Origin: Rhodothermus sp.
GTDB taxonomy: Bacteria > Bacteroidota > Rhodothermia > Rhodothermales > Rhodothermaceae
DNA length: 38,601 nt
Assembly (NCBI GenBank): GCA_026989375.1
Contig: JALSJJ010000242.1
Span: 1-38,601, forward strand
Direction of reading: 5' to 3'
Part shown: in pieces, positions 8,653-17,115 of the stretch
Layout: each line of letters begins with the position of its first letter
How positions within the stretch are numbered: position 1 is the stretch's first letter
Notes under the pieces: generated by a model
Databases searched by the model: none
The model's input: the letters and a program-made list of their open reading frames with translations, nothing else
Told to the model about the DNA's origin: nothing
Made by a program: the position numbers and the translations under genes

Positions 8653-9857
8653 ATCGTTACCCCTGAATCAACCTGGTGTCCGCGTTTTTTCTTCAGAAAC
8701 TTCTGATAGGCGCGCTCTACCAGACGGCCAAATGCCCTCTGGAACCGCGCCACCGAAAACTGCTCAGCCTGTAGCCGAATGCGTTCGAAGCTCAGCGACT
8801 GCTCCAGCGCTTCAAAGCGTTCAATCGCCGCAATCAATGCCTGGGGTGTCTGTTCGTAGAAAAAGAGCCCGGTTTCCCCTTCGATCACCGTCTCCCGTAC
8901 CCCACCGCGTCCGTAGGCGATCACCGGCGTCCCGCAGGCCATGGCTTCGACCGGCACGATGCCAAAATCCTCCTCTGCCGCAAAGACGAAAGCACGTGCC
9001 CGCTGCAGATAGGAACGCATCACTTCGAAAGGCTGATAGCCCAGCAGCTCTACGTTGGGTGGGGCCATCCGAGCGATCTGGTCCATCTCTGGGCCGTCGC
9101 CGATCACCATCAGCCTGCGCTGGGGCATGCGGGCAAACGCCTGTACGATCAGGTCCACCCGTTTGTAAGGGACCAGCCGCGAAACGGTCACGTAAAAATC
9201 TTCCTTTTCTGCCGTGGGCGTAAACGCATCCGTATCGACCGGGGGGTAGATCACATGTGCCCGACGCCGATAGGTTTTCCAGATACGCCGAGCTACATGG
9301 TGCGAGTTGGCCACCAGCACGTCCGGACGGCTGGCCGTGGTGGCATCGTAAAGCCGCAGGTAGTGCAGAATCAGTCGGGCCAGCCAGCTACGCACGCCGC
9401 GCGTCAATCCCCCCTGCTCCAGATACTGGAAGTACAGGTCCCAGGCATAACGAATCGGACTGTGCACATAGCTGATATGTAGCTGGTCTGCTGTGGTCAA
9501 CACGCCCTTCGCCACCACGTAGCTGGAAGAGATCACCACCTCATAGTCCCGCAGGTCGAACTGCTCAATGGCCAGCGGGGCCAGCGGCAGGTAGTATCGA
9601 TAAGCCCGACGCGCAAACGGCAATTGTTGAATAAACGAAGTCCGAACGGGTCGCCCCTGCAAAAACGTCCGCTGATCGGGGGGCAGAAATTCGATCAGGC
9701 TGAACAGATCCGCATCGGGAAAAAGATGGAGCATCTGTTCCAGCACGCGCTCGGCGCCGGCATAGACGGGCAACCAGTCGTGCACCAGGGCCACCCGTGC
9801 CTTCCCGTTTTCGTTGACATGGCCTGCGCCGTTTACCCGGACGCCTGTGCGCTGCAT
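8649..9857 (-). CDS. GT4-family glycosyltransferase
   Basis: A 402-residue GT-B fold glycosyltransferase. The N-terminal domain opens with RVALVHDWLPVYAGAERVL. The C-terminal donor-binding domain has FYVTVSRLVPYKRVDLIVQAF, LMVIGDGPE and the family signature PVEAMACGTPVIAYGRGG with the conserved acidic residue. It probably adds a sugar to the lipid-linked EPS intermediate; donor and acceptor are unknown. The ATG at 9857 with AAGAAGG just before it is chosen over a TTG at 9914. It is the first gene of the leftward operon in this window and overlaps the priming transferase by 4 bases. Confidence 0.9.
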   Translation of the reverse strand: MQRTGVRVNGAGHVNENGKARVALVHDWLPVYAGAERVLEQMLHLFPDADLFSLIEFLPPDQRTFLQGRPVRTSFIQQLPFARRAYRYYLPLAPLAIEQFDLRDYEVVISSSYVVAKGVLTTADQLHISYVHSPIRYAWDLYFQYLEQGGLTRGVRSWLARLILHYLRLYDATTASRPDVLVANSHHVARRIWKTYRRRAHVIYPPVDTDAFTPTAEKEDFYVTVSRLVPYKRVDLIVQAFARMPQRRLMVIGDGPEMDQIARMAPPNVELLGYQPFEVMRSYLQRARAFVFAAEEDFGIVPVEAMACGTPVIAYGRGGVRETVIEGETGLFFYEQTPQALIAAIERFEALEQSLSFERIRLQAEQFSVARFQRAFGRLVERAYQKFLKKKRGHQVDSGVTI

Positions 9858-9911
9858 ACCTTCTTTCCCCTGTCGTGAGAGCACTGCCTGCTCTGTTACC
9901 GCCAGCCTACG

Positions 9912-9919
9912 CAAAGATA
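9912..9919 (-). promoter_or_regulatory. Possible Bacteroidota-type -7 promoter element for the EPS operon
   Basis: On the minus strand the bases read TATCTTTG, an exact match to the Bacteroidota -7 consensus TAnnTTTG, about 55 bases before the glycosyltransferase ATG. No clear TTTG -33 element stands at the expected distance, so the call is weak. Confidence 0.22.
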
Positions 9920-10007
9920 CCTATTGGCCAGCTCTGTGGACGTCCGGTTTCAGCGCCTTTGGCGACGGCAAGTGGCCCAACAAAAGTGCGCCAGTGGATT
10001 GTACAAA

Positions 10008-10048
10008 AAAGTAGAAATGGCGCATAGATTTCATGCTTTATACGCCAT
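10008..10048 (-). terminator. Rho-independent terminator after the response regulator gene
   Basis: On the minus strand an ATGGCGTATA arm pairs with TATGCGCCAT (10 pairs with one G-U) around a 12-base loop. It is followed by TTCTACTTTTTT. It lies just past the stop at 10056 and separates the two-component genes from the EPS operon. Confidence 0.7.
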
Positions 10049-10055
10049 AAGCGTA

Positions 10056-10784
10056 CTATTCCTGCCGCGTATGCTGATAAGTCCACTGCACAGCAAACTG
10101 CAGCAATTCACTGACCGATGAAAATCCGAGTTTTTCTTTGGCGCGGCGTCGGTAGGTCTCGACCGTCTTCCGGCTCAGGTTCAGTCGCTGCATAATCTCT
10201 TCGATCGAGTATCCCTGCCCGAGCAGTTGAAAGACCGCCATCTCCCGGTCGGTCAGCGTATCAAGGGACACCATGTGATGCTGCACGCTTCGCCCCCGTA
10301 CCACTTTGCTCAGAATACGCGAGGCCATGCGGTGGCTCAGATACACCTCGCCCTGCATCACCGTACGGATCGCCTCAACCACACTCTGCGTCGATTCGCT
10401 TTTCATCACATAGCCCATGGCACCGGCCCGAATGGCCCGCTCGGCATAAGCCACTTCATCATACATGGAGAAGACCACCACCTGCGTTTCCGGCAATTCG
10501 GAACGGATCTGATGCACCAGATCCAACCCATGGGCATCTTCGAGCGAAATATCGACCACCACCACATCCGGCCGGAGTTCGCGGATCTGCTCCATCCCTT
10601 CCGTTGCCGTACGCGCACTGCCTACCAGCTCCAGATCCGATTCACTCCCAACCGTCGCCGCAAGCGCCTCCTGAATAGCAGGATGATCATCCACCACGAA
10701 AATGCGAATAGGAGCCTGCCGAACGTGGGGCGTATCTTTCAGCTCGGGATCGGAACGTTGGAATAAGGCCTCTAATGTCATCAT
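10056..10784 (-). CDS. NarL/LuxR-type response regulator (copy 1)
   Basis: A 242-residue two-component regulator. The receiver domain spans about residues 26-140, with acidic pair D32/D33, phosphoacceptor D78 in VVVVDISLEDAHG, a switch region at FSMYD and conserved K128. A C-terminal LuxR helix-turn-helix follows (about 175-232: LTDREMAVFQLLGQGYS, then LNLSRKTVETYRRRAKEKLG). It should bind DNA when phosphorylated. It is a paralogue of the upstream regulator at 11073-11789 (receiver core and helix-turn-helix nearly identical), pointing to a tandem gene duplication. The partner kinase is probably the one at 11867-13744. Its targets are unknown; the neighbouring EPS operon is an attractive guess only. 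Confidence 0.93.
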   Translation of the reverse strand: MMTLEALFQRSDPELKDTPHVRQAPIRIFVVDDHPAIQEALAATVGSESDLELVGSARTATEGMEQIRELRPDVVVVDISLEDAHGLDLVHQIRSELPETQVVVFSMYDEVAYAERAIRAGAMGYVMKSESTQSVVEAIRTVMQGEVYLSHRMASRILSKVVRGRSVQHHMVSLDTLTDREMAVFQLLGQGYSIEEIMQRLNLSRKTVETYRRRAKEKLGFSSVSELLQFAVQWTYQHTRQE

Positions 10785-11072
10785 GCGCCTGCCTGCTTCA
10801 AAATCATAAAGCCAATATTCGTTGCAACAAGGATGACGCTGATACTTCTCCCCCGCTCACTTCACAGATGTTTCCCTCAGGGAGATGGTTAGGAATTTAA
10901 AGGCAGACGCTCTCGTCCAATTCTAAGCTTTAGCGGAAACGGGTATGTAGTTTCAGCGCATGACAATGCGCCAGAGACTGAAAGAGGCGACAACACTACC
11001 CCGGCCCAATAAATAAGGCTGTATGGTCACAGTACCCGTAGGCGGCCTTACGCTCTTTTCTTTAAGATTTGT
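10785..11072. other. 288-base gap between the two response regulator genes
   Basis: No coding frame is convincing here. A perfect inverted repeat, GCGCAT-gaca-ATGCGC, lies at 10956-10971 and could be an operator or small hairpin. A weak stem (TAAGGC at 11014-11019 with GCCTTA at 11045-11050), followed on the minus strand by T-rich bases, may end transcription of the upstream regulator. The gap probably carries a separate promoter for copy 1 (inference). Confidence 0.4.
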
Positions 11073-11789
11073 TCACAATTTACTTCCACGTCCCTGGGCA
11101 TGCGTCCATTGCACAGCAAACTGGAGCAACTCGGCTACCGAATCGAAGCCGAGTTTCTCTTTGGCCCGGCGCCGATAGGTCTCGACCGTCTTCCGGCTCA
11201 GGTTCAGTCGTTCGGTAATCTCATCGATCGTATAGCCCTGTCCAAGCATCTGAAAGACGGCCATTTCCCGATCCGTCAGCTCATCAATGGCAAAGCCCGG
11301 TCCTGGAGCGCGTCCCATGGCCACCTTGCTCAGGATGCGGGACGCCATTCGGCGGCTTAGATATACTTCTCCCCGCACGACCGCGCGAATGGCCTCCACG
11401 ACGCTCTGCGTGGGCTCACTCTTCATCAAATAGCCAGAAGCACCAGCGCGAATGGCTCGTTCGGCATAGACACTCTCGTCATACATAGAAAAGATAACGA
11501 TCTGCACCTCGGGAAACTGTGCCCGAATGTTCTGGACGAGATCCAGACCATGAGCATCCTCCAGCGAAATATCGACCACCGCCACAGTGGGACGCTCTTT
11601 TTCGATCAACCGAAAGGCTTCAGCCGCCGTGCTGGCCTGTCCCACCACTTCCATCCCCATGGCGCTGTTGATCGTATCGGTGAGCGCCTCGCGGATGGCC
11701 GGATGGTCGTCAACAACCACCACGCGAATCCGGTCGCTGCTGCCTGATGAGCCCGAGCCTTCCCGTAAAAGGGTCTCGCTATGCATCAT
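11073..11789 (-). CDS. NarL/LuxR-type response regulator (copy 2)
   Basis: A 238-residue receiver plus LuxR helix-turn-helix protein. Acidic pair D27/D28 (VVVVDDHPAIREAL), phosphoacceptor D73 (VVDISLEDAHGLDL) and the output helix LNLSRKTVETYRRRAKEKLG are all present. The ATG at 11789 is preferred to one 16 codons upstream because AGAGGTGA precedes it at a good distance. A Gly/Ser-rich N-terminal tail (GSGSSGSS) before the receiver distinguishes it from copy 1. It lies 77 bases downstream of the histidine kinase in the same direction, so it is the most likely direct partner of that kinase. Confidence 0.93.
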   Translation of the reverse strand: MMHSETLLREGSGSSGSSDRIRVVVVDDHPAIREALTDTINSAMGMEVVGQASTAAEAFRLIEKERPTVAVVDISLEDAHGLDLVQNIRAQFPEVQIVIFSMYDESVYAERAIRAGASGYLMKSEPTQSVVEAIRAVVRGEVYLSRRMASRILSKVAMGRAPGPGFAIDELTDREMAVFQMLGQGYTIDEITERLNLSRKTVETYRRRAKEKLGFDSVAELLQFAVQWTHAQGRGSKL

Positions 11790-11866
11790 CGCCGTCACCT
11801 CTTTATTTGCCAATTTCTTCAACAGAATATACAACAAACGTTGCTATCTCTGCATCACTTAGTACA

Positions 11867-13744
11867 TTATACTTTCTCGATACACCTACCTGCAGGCAGA
11901 CGACAGCAGATCGTGGTACCCTGGCCGGGCCGGGACTGTATATGGAGCGTGCCCCCGATGGTGCGTGCCCGGTAATACATGGTTTTTAGGCCCAGTGAGT
12001 CTGGACGAGCCTGCGCGGGATCCATTCCACGGCCGTTATCGGCCACGCAGAGTTCGATCGCCCCATCCCGATAGCGTAACGTCAGCAGTATCTCCGAAGC
12101 CTGGGCATGCTTCAACGCATTGTTGATGGCCTCCTGGGCTATGCGATACAGATGCAATTTAGCTTCCGGGTCTGCAATCGACACCCGTCCATCCGTTTCA
12201 AAACGACAGCGGATATCGGGCAGGGCGTTGGTGTTATAAGCCAGCTCTTCCAGTGCCAGCGTCAGATCTTCCGTGTAGAGCTGCGCGGGCGTCAGCCCCC
12301 GATAAATGGCCCGTACTCCTTCGGCCGCTTCCCGGGCAAAACGTACCACTTTCTGCGCCAGCTCACTCAGCGCATGCTGTTCATCTTGCAACCGGCGCGC
12401 CAGGTTTTCACTGAGCATGCGAATGCTGGTCAGGAGCTGTCCGACCCCGTCGTGCAGATCCCGCCCGATAGCCTGTTGCTGTTGTTCAAGGGTTTGTACC
12501 ATGCGGCGTTCCAGCTCTACCCGTTCGGTCACCTCAATAGCGCTTCCCCAGATACGTACCAGTCGGTCACGCTCCACCGTTCCCACAGCATTGACCATGA
12601 AATAACGTGTGCCTTGCTTGCCCGGCAACGCATATTCCTCGCCGTGAAGCTGATAGCCCCGTCGCACAAATTCCCATAAATAGCGTGGCGGGAAATGATG
12701 CCGGAGCGAATCCAGCGAACGTCCGGCCACTTCCGACGGATCGGAGGCCCCCAGCCAACGGGCCATTACCGCGTTACACTCGGCCAGCACGCCATGGCGA
12801 TAGAGATGCGCTACCTGCAGTTCGGGCAGGGTGGTAATGGCCACCGGTTGGCGCAGCTCAATCCGCCAGATCCCTTCGGTAATGGTGTTAACAAACGAAC
12901 GATACCGCTCCTCGGCCCTCCGTCGCTCCGTCAGGTCACGCAGCATGATCTGCACAACAGGCTGCCCCTCAAAAACCACCCGCGCAGCCGTCATCTCGAC
13001 AATGCGCTCTTCTCCATCCAGACGAACCACCGAGCATTCAAAGGGTGGTACCGACTCCCCGGCTTCCACGCGCCGAATCCGCCGGGCCACTGCCTCATAC
13101 TGGTCGGCCGAGAAAAAGTCCAGCAGCGAACGTCCCGTCAGGTCTTCTGCTTCATCGGCGCCCAGCAGCTTCCGTCCCGCCGGATTTAAGTAGACCACAC
13201 TATCCTGCGCTATCAGCAGGATGGGCTCCGGTAGCTGCTCCATGAGCAGCCGCCAGCGTTTTTCACTCTCCCGACGAGCGGCTTCAGTCGCCTGGCGATC
13301 AAAGTACGCTGCCAATAGCCCGCCCAGTACCTCCAGCAGCCGGGCTTCCGCTCGACGCGTCACCGACGATCCTTCCGAAAACTCCAACCCCAGGTATCCG
13401 TAAAATCGATCCTCTGTGGACAGTACAGGGACCACCAGCAGCTTGTCGCCCAGATACTGCACCTCGTCCCGAACTGCTGAGGTCTGAAAATATTGTCGGA
13501 TGCGCGCCTCCAACTCCTGCCACCAGTGATGAGGCTTCCGGTCCTGCCGATGCCAGACTGTATAGGTATACTCCTCGTGCTCGTCGCCGGCCTGAGGTGT
13601 CCCCACAAAGTACACAGCTTCTGCACCGGTGGTCTCACCCAGCAGCCGCAGGAGCACCTGCATATCAAGGGGATCCGGCGCAACCAACAAACGAGCAGCT
13701 TCTACAATGGCGTGCTCTACCTGGGCACGCCGCGTCACTTCCAT
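11867..13744 (-). CDS. Cytoplasmic GAF/PAS sensor histidine kinase, HisKA_3 (NarX/LiaS) class
   Basis: A 625-residue kinase with no membrane helix. The order is a GAF-like domain (about 1-150), PAS (about 170-290, LMEQLPEPILLIAQDSVVYL), a second PAS-like domain (about 300-415), then HisKA_3 with phosphoacceptor His431 in GRDLHDGVGQLL. An HATPase_c domain ends the protein (N-box EAINNALKHA, G-box VADNGRGMD, and SRPGQGTTI). This class pairs with NarL-type regulators, and two such genes follow directly. The ATG at 13744 is chosen because AAAGAGGAT stands in front of it. ATGs at 13762 and 13852 would lengthen the protein by 6 or 36 residues without good ribosome sites. The signal is unknown; the absence of membrane segments suggests an intracellular cue. 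Confidence 0.92.
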   Translation of the reverse strand: MEVTRRAQVEHAIVEAARLLVAPDPLDMQVLLRLLGETTGAEAVYFVGTPQAGDEHEEYTYTVWHRQDRKPHHWWQELEARIRQYFQTSAVRDEVQYLGDKLLVVPVLSTEDRFYGYLGLEFSEGSSVTRRAEARLLEVLGGLLAAYFDRQATEAARRESEKRWRLLMEQLPEPILLIAQDSVVYLNPAGRKLLGADEAEDLTGRSLLDFFSADQYEAVARRIRRVEAGESVPPFECSVVRLDGEERIVEMTAARVVFEGQPVVQIMLRDLTERRRAEERYRSFVNTITEGIWRIELRQPVAITTLPELQVAHLYRHGVLAECNAVMARWLGASDPSEVAGRSLDSLRHHFPPRYLWEFVRRGYQLHGEEYALPGKQGTRYFMVNAVGTVERDRLVRIWGSAIEVTERVELERRMVQTLEQQQQAIGRDLHDGVGQLLTSIRMLSENLARRLQDEQHALSELAQKVVRFAREAAEGVRAIYRGLTPAQLYTEDLTLALEELAYNTNALPDIRCRFETDGRVSIADPEAKLHLYRIAQEAINNALKHAQASEILLTLRYRDGAIELCVADNGRGMDPAQARPDSLGLKTMYYRARTIGGTLHIQSRPGQGTTICCRLPAGRCIEKV

Positions 13745-14146
13745 GGATACATCCTCTTTCATACGAAAAGCGACAGAATAACGGATTGCTGGCGGCAGGT
13801 CTACTTGCCTTGCCCTGAAAAATAAAGTACGAAACGGCTTGCGCGACAACATGCTTGCTTCAGGTTATCGTCAAAGAATCTATTTTTTAAAGACACCTGA
13901 ATTTATCGGTTGTAACGGATGACCTGAAAAAAGTCGTTCTTGCCTCTTTGAGGTATTGGCTCATCGCCTTGCATTGCACAACCAGTAGCCTGGAATTCGG
14001 CAAGCCTCTTCCCCATAGCCATGGTCGGAATGATTTGCCTCACGCTTATGGACAGCGTCTACAGCAAAAAAGTGCTTTGAGCAGAAAGACAACCCTTGCC
14101 CCTGTTCCGCGCTTTCCTCCAATCAGCAAGGATAAGCAGGGAGACG
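13745..14146. other. Non-coding stretch upstream of the histidine kinase
   Basis: About 400 bases with no convincing gene. It should hold the kinase promoter, but I cannot place -35/-10 or -33/-7 boxes with confidence. Short frames here lack ribosome sites and recognisable protein character. Confidence 0.5.
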
Positions 14147-14720
14147 TCCCTCCTCCGGGGAGAGCCTCATAGATACACGCCCTGCACTGTCCCCGGGCTT
14201 GCGCTCGACGTCCACATCAAAGCTGCCAACTACACAAAAAATTTGCCCCCCCTTTGAGGGGGAGCTGTCGCAAAGCGACTGAGGGGGTGTTGGGAAAGAC
14301 GCCAGGGTACGGAGCCGTGGCGAGAAGGGGTGAGTCAGGCCCCTCCCCGGAGGGAGGAGCTCAAGGAAAAAAGGCTTTGCTCGGGATTAGGCGATCGTGC
14401 CGGTGTAAGCGTCATGTCGCTAAACCAGAAAATTTGCTCCCCCTTTGAGGGGGAGCTGGCCCAAAGGGCCTGAGAGGGTGTTTGTTGGGGCAGCGTCGCC
14501 GCCCAAAACAGCTCGGCAACTGGATCGGCGGGTTGGTTGGAGCCCCTCCCCCTGTCCCCCTCCCCAGAGGGGAGGGGGGACCCATCAATACACACCTTGC
14601 GCTGTTTCCGAACTGGTCGCTCACAGCCCACGCAGAAATTGCAACCATACAGAAGAAAAATTTGCTCCTCCTTTGAGGGGGAGCGGCCCGCAGGGCCTGA
14701 GGGAGCGCTGTGTCCGACAG
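14147..14720 (+). repeat. Left modular repeat array (alternating palindromic modules)
   Basis: Two GC-rich modules alternate, separated by variable spacers. Module 2 (CCCTCCCCGGAGGGGAGGG type) lies near 14147-14165, 14339-14361 and 14545-14583. Module 1 lies near 14242-14289, 14431-14480 and 14661-14712. It has hairpin CTCCCCCTTTGAGGGGGAG, then a second hairpin, then TGAGGGGGTG. The second hairpin is GTCGC-AAA-GCGAC in the first copy, GGCCC-AAA-GGGCC in the second and GGCCC-GCA-GGGCC in the third, so pairing is kept while sequence changes. Spacers end in an A-rich run before TTTGC. Apparent frames here are by-products of the repeats. No transposase or tRNA-like feature is attached. Confidence 0.85.
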
Positions 14721-14899
14721 AACGCCAGCATATGGCACAGGAGAGATACAGGCAAACCACCACCTCCCCCACAGAAGCGGAAAAGACCCACAGCAAAACT
14801 TCCCAGCTCTTCGCAAGCGAGCTTTCTGCGGCACCAACGCTCGTTTCAGGAAAGAAAGCCTGCGGAATTGAGGCGGTCGGTATGTTTCTGGAATACCGG

Positions 14900-15415
14900 T
14901 TACAGAATCGAACGAAACGTGGGCGGTAGTACGGACGGATCGTATGTGGTTACTTCTGGCATTTCAGGTCCGTCTTCGGGCATAGTGTCCGTACCACAGT
15001 ATTTTTGAAAAGCCTGCACCAGATCCGATGCAATCGCACTGGCACTTCGGCCTTCGATATGGCGACGTTCCAGTACATATACGGGCTCACCATACTTGAA
15101 CAGCGCAATAAACGGCGATGACGGCGGAATACCGGCCAAGTACTTCCGCGCTTGGGCTGTTGCCTCCACGTCTTGGCCAGCAAATACGGTCACCCAGCGA
15201 TCCGGCTTAGCGACCGGCGCCTGCAGGGCCATGGCCACTGCCGGTCGTGCATTGGCTGCCGCGCAGCCACATACCGAGTTGATAATCAGCAGGAGCGTTC
15301 CTTCTTTTGTCGCCGTGAACGCTGCGTCAACGGCTGCCGCATCTCGCAATTCTTCAACGCCCAGTCGCGTAAGCTCTTCACGCATGGGCCGTACCAGTTC
15401 CTCAGGATAAGGCAT
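14900..15415 (-). CDS. BrxA/BrxB family bacilliredoxin (DUF1094/YphP type)
   Basis: A 171-residue thioredoxin-fold protein with the family's CGC motif (Cys49-Gly-Cys51 in SVCGCAAANARPA). N-terminal MPYPEELVRPMREELTRLGV and the HIEGRSASAIASDLVQAF helix match BrxA/BrxB proteins, which remove bacillithiol from oxidised protein thiols. Usual length is about 145 residues; this one has a ~25-residue C-terminal extension after KYCGTD, rich in Pro, Glu and Asp. Its presence suggests that the organism makes bacillithiol (inference). AAGG precedes the ATG. It follows the YtxH-like gene by 75 bases on the same strand, possibly as one transcript. Confidence 0.9.
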   Translation of the reverse strand: MPYPEELVRPMREELTRLGVEELRDAAAVDAAFTATKEGTLLLIINSVCGCAAANARPAVAMALQAPVAKPDRWVTVFAGQDVEATAQARKYLAGIPPSSPFIALFKYGEPVYVLERRHIEGRSASAIASDLVQAFQKYCGTDTMPEDGPEMPEVTTYDPSVLPPTFRSIL

Positions 15416-15490
15416 CGGTCTGCCTTCTGTTTGGTTTACTGCAACCTCGCTACCGCCTTCGAACGTACGGTACCGTTAAGAGATCCGGTT

Positions 15491-15781
15491 TCAGCCATGA
15501 GGCATACGTGGCAACTCCTGAGCGATGTCCTGGCGCTGCAACTGCCAGGAAGCGGCCTCGCCAGCTTTACGGAACCGCTCACCCAGTACCTTGAGCTGTT
15601 GCTCCAGGTGTTGGAGATGCACGTCTAACTGACGCAGTTGCTCCTCCACACTGTGCAACCGGGCACGCGCTTTGCTTGCCAGTTCCCGACGGGTTTCATG
15701 CCCCGCTTTCGGCGCCATTAACAGACCGGCTACCACGCCGGCGGCAAACGAACAGAGAACCACTGGCCAGGATACACGCAT
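15491..15781 (-). CDS. YtxH-like small membrane protein
   Basis: A 96-residue protein. One N-terminal membrane helix (WPVVLCSFAAGVVAGLLMA) is followed by PKAGHETRREL, the glycine/lysine-rich turn typical of YtxH proteins. A helical, charged tail (HSVEEQLRQLDVHLQHLEQQ) likely forms a coiled coil. The function of the family is poorly known, with links to general stress. The ATG at 15781 is chosen because the conserved core begins just after it; the upstream extension of the frame is low-complexity and overlaps the divergent gene. No clear ribosome site is visible. It is divergent from the NlpC/P60 gene. Confidence 0.75.
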   Translation of the reverse strand: MRVSWPVVLCSFAAGVVAGLLMAPKAGHETRRELASKARARLHSVEEQLRQLDVHLQHLEQQLKVLGERFRKAGEAASWQLQRQDIAQELPRMPHG

Positions 15782-15809
15782 GATTGGATCGATTTCGATT
15801 TCACAAGCA

Positions 15810-16346
15810 ATGCTATCAGTTATACGAGCTGCTGGCCTTCGGTTCCACGGGTTACTGATAGGCTGGCTGGTGTTGGCCGGTTGCCGCACAACCGCTCCTC
15901 TACCTGCTTCGCCGTCAACCATGACCGACGTGCGCGAACGCCTGCTGGCCGAGCTGGCCTACTGGCAAGGTACACCGCATCAATGGGGAGGCCTCGACGA
16001 ACGGGGTATCGACTGTTCAGGCCTGGTCGTCCGCGTCTATCAGAATGCCTTTGGCCTTACCCTGCCTCGCACCACTGAAGCCCAGGTGCAACTGGGACAC
16101 CCCATCTCGCAGCAGGAATTACAGGCAGGCGACCTTGTATTCTTTCGTCTGGATCGTAAAAATCGCCATGTAGGAATCTATCTGGGAGAGGGACGCTTTC
16201 TGCATGCCGGCAGCTCCACCGGGGTAACCGTCTCACAGCTCGACGATCCTTACTGGCAGCGTCACTACTGGACGGCTCGGCGGATCCTGGATCTGGAGGA
16301 TGACGCTTCGCCAGTCCATATCTCCTCCCCAACAATTGGATGGTAG
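15810..16346 (+). CDS. NlpC/P60 family lipoprotein, cell-wall endopeptidase
   Basis: A 178-residue protein with a lipoprotein signal: a hydrophobic core ending in the lipobox LAGC (Cys25). The NlpC/P60 domain has catalytic Cys69 in GIDCSGLVVRVYQ, His120 in NRHVGIY and a third polar position near His132 (FLHAG), as in Spr/MepS and YafL-type peptidoglycan hydrolases. These cut peptide stems between D-Glu and DAP or cross-links. The ATG at 15810 gives a normal signal length. An ATG at 15780 is possible but overlaps the divergent YtxH start codon. No strong ribosome site is seen. It is likely anchored in the outer membrane facing the wall. Confidence 0.88.
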   Translation: MLSVIRAAGLRFHGLLIGWLVLAGCRTTAPLPASPSTMTDVRERLLAELAYWQGTPHQWGGLDERGIDCSGLVVRVYQNAFGLTLPRTTEAQVQLGHPISQQELQAGDLVFFRLDRKNRHVGIYLGEGRFLHAGSSTGVTVSQLDDPYWQRHYWTARRILDLEDDASPVHISSPTIGW

Positions 16347-16477
16347 ACGGATCTCTCCACAATTACAGGCGTTAGTGAGATGACCCACTGCCCCTTCCAG
16401 ATCGCCGCAGCCGCAAGGCCGTGGCGTTCTCTTTTTCTGTACCAATACAGTGGACCCTAAAAATAGCCGCGGTATCT

Positions 16478-16957
16478 ATGCAGGATCCGAAACCCGTTTA
16501 TTTAACTAAGGAAGCACTCCAGAAACTGAAGGAGGAACTCCACGAGCTCAAAACCAAAGAGCGCGCACGCATTGCCCGGGCTATCGCCGAAGCTCGGGCA
16601 CATGGCGACCTGTCTGAAAACGCCGAATACGACGCCGCCAAAGAAGCCCAAGGACGTCTGGAGGCTCGTATTGCACAGATTGAGCAAACCATCGCCAACG
16701 CCCGGATTGTTGACGAAAACAAAATCGACACCAGCAAAGCTTACATTCTGTCAAAAGTGCGTGTCAAGAATCTGCAAACAGGTACTGAGCAGGTCTTTAC
16801 CCTGGTTTCTCCACAGGAGGTCGATCTGAATGAAGGCAAGATTTCGGTGAACAGTCCCATTGGTAAGGGACTGTTGGGGCGTTCCGTGGGTGATGTCGTA
16901 GAAATCAAGGTTCCGGCCGGCAAGGTCAAACTGCAAATCCTGGAAATTTCGCGCTGA
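16478..16957 (+). CDS. greA: Transcription elongation factor GreA
   Basis: A 159-residue protein, nearly the same length as E. coli GreA (158). The N-terminal coiled coil carries the tip motif GDLSENAEYDAAKE (about residues 42-55), whose acidic residues reach into the RNA polymerase secondary channel to trigger transcript cleavage in backtracked complexes. The C-terminal FKBP-like domain includes SVNSPIGKGLLGRSVGDVVEIKVPAG. The ATG at 16478 (MQDPKPVYLTKEALQKLKEEL) fits the family start; an upstream ATG at 16421 adds 19 unrelated residues. It is followed by a strong terminator at 17074. Confidence 0.97.
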   Translation: MQDPKPVYLTKEALQKLKEELHELKTKERARIARAIAEARAHGDLSENAEYDAAKEAQGRLEARIAQIEQTIANARIVDENKIDTSKAYILSKVRVKNLQTGTEQVFTLVSPQEVDLNEGKISVNSPIGKGLLGRSVGDVVEIKVPAGKVKLQILEISR

Positions 16958-17073
16958 GTAATGCCGTCCACACCTGTGTTTATTCCTGAGTCGTAAGACG
17001 TAAAACAATACCATGCGGGCTGTGGAGGGGCTGGAATCTATCGCTTGGGAGTACATCGACCATAGCATACTGT

Positions 17074-17115
17074 AAGCCTTCGGTATCCTTGCGACCGAAG
17101 GCTTGTCTTGTTTTT
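17074..17115 (+). terminator. Rho-independent terminator downstream of greA
   Basis: A perfect 11-base stem (AAGCCTTCGGT with ACCGAAGGCTT) around a 9-base loop is followed by GTCTTGTTTTT. It stands about 115 bases past the greA stop. Confidence 0.85.

Noticed and set aside
9858-9914. Longer glycosyltransferase from a TTG start
   Set aside because: The ATG at 9857 has a better ribosome site and the added residues show no family similarity.
14445-15008. Apparent 187-codon gene over the left repeat array
   Set aside because: It is made of translated repeat modules and runs into the antisense of the bacilliredoxin gene. It has no ribosome site or family resemblance.
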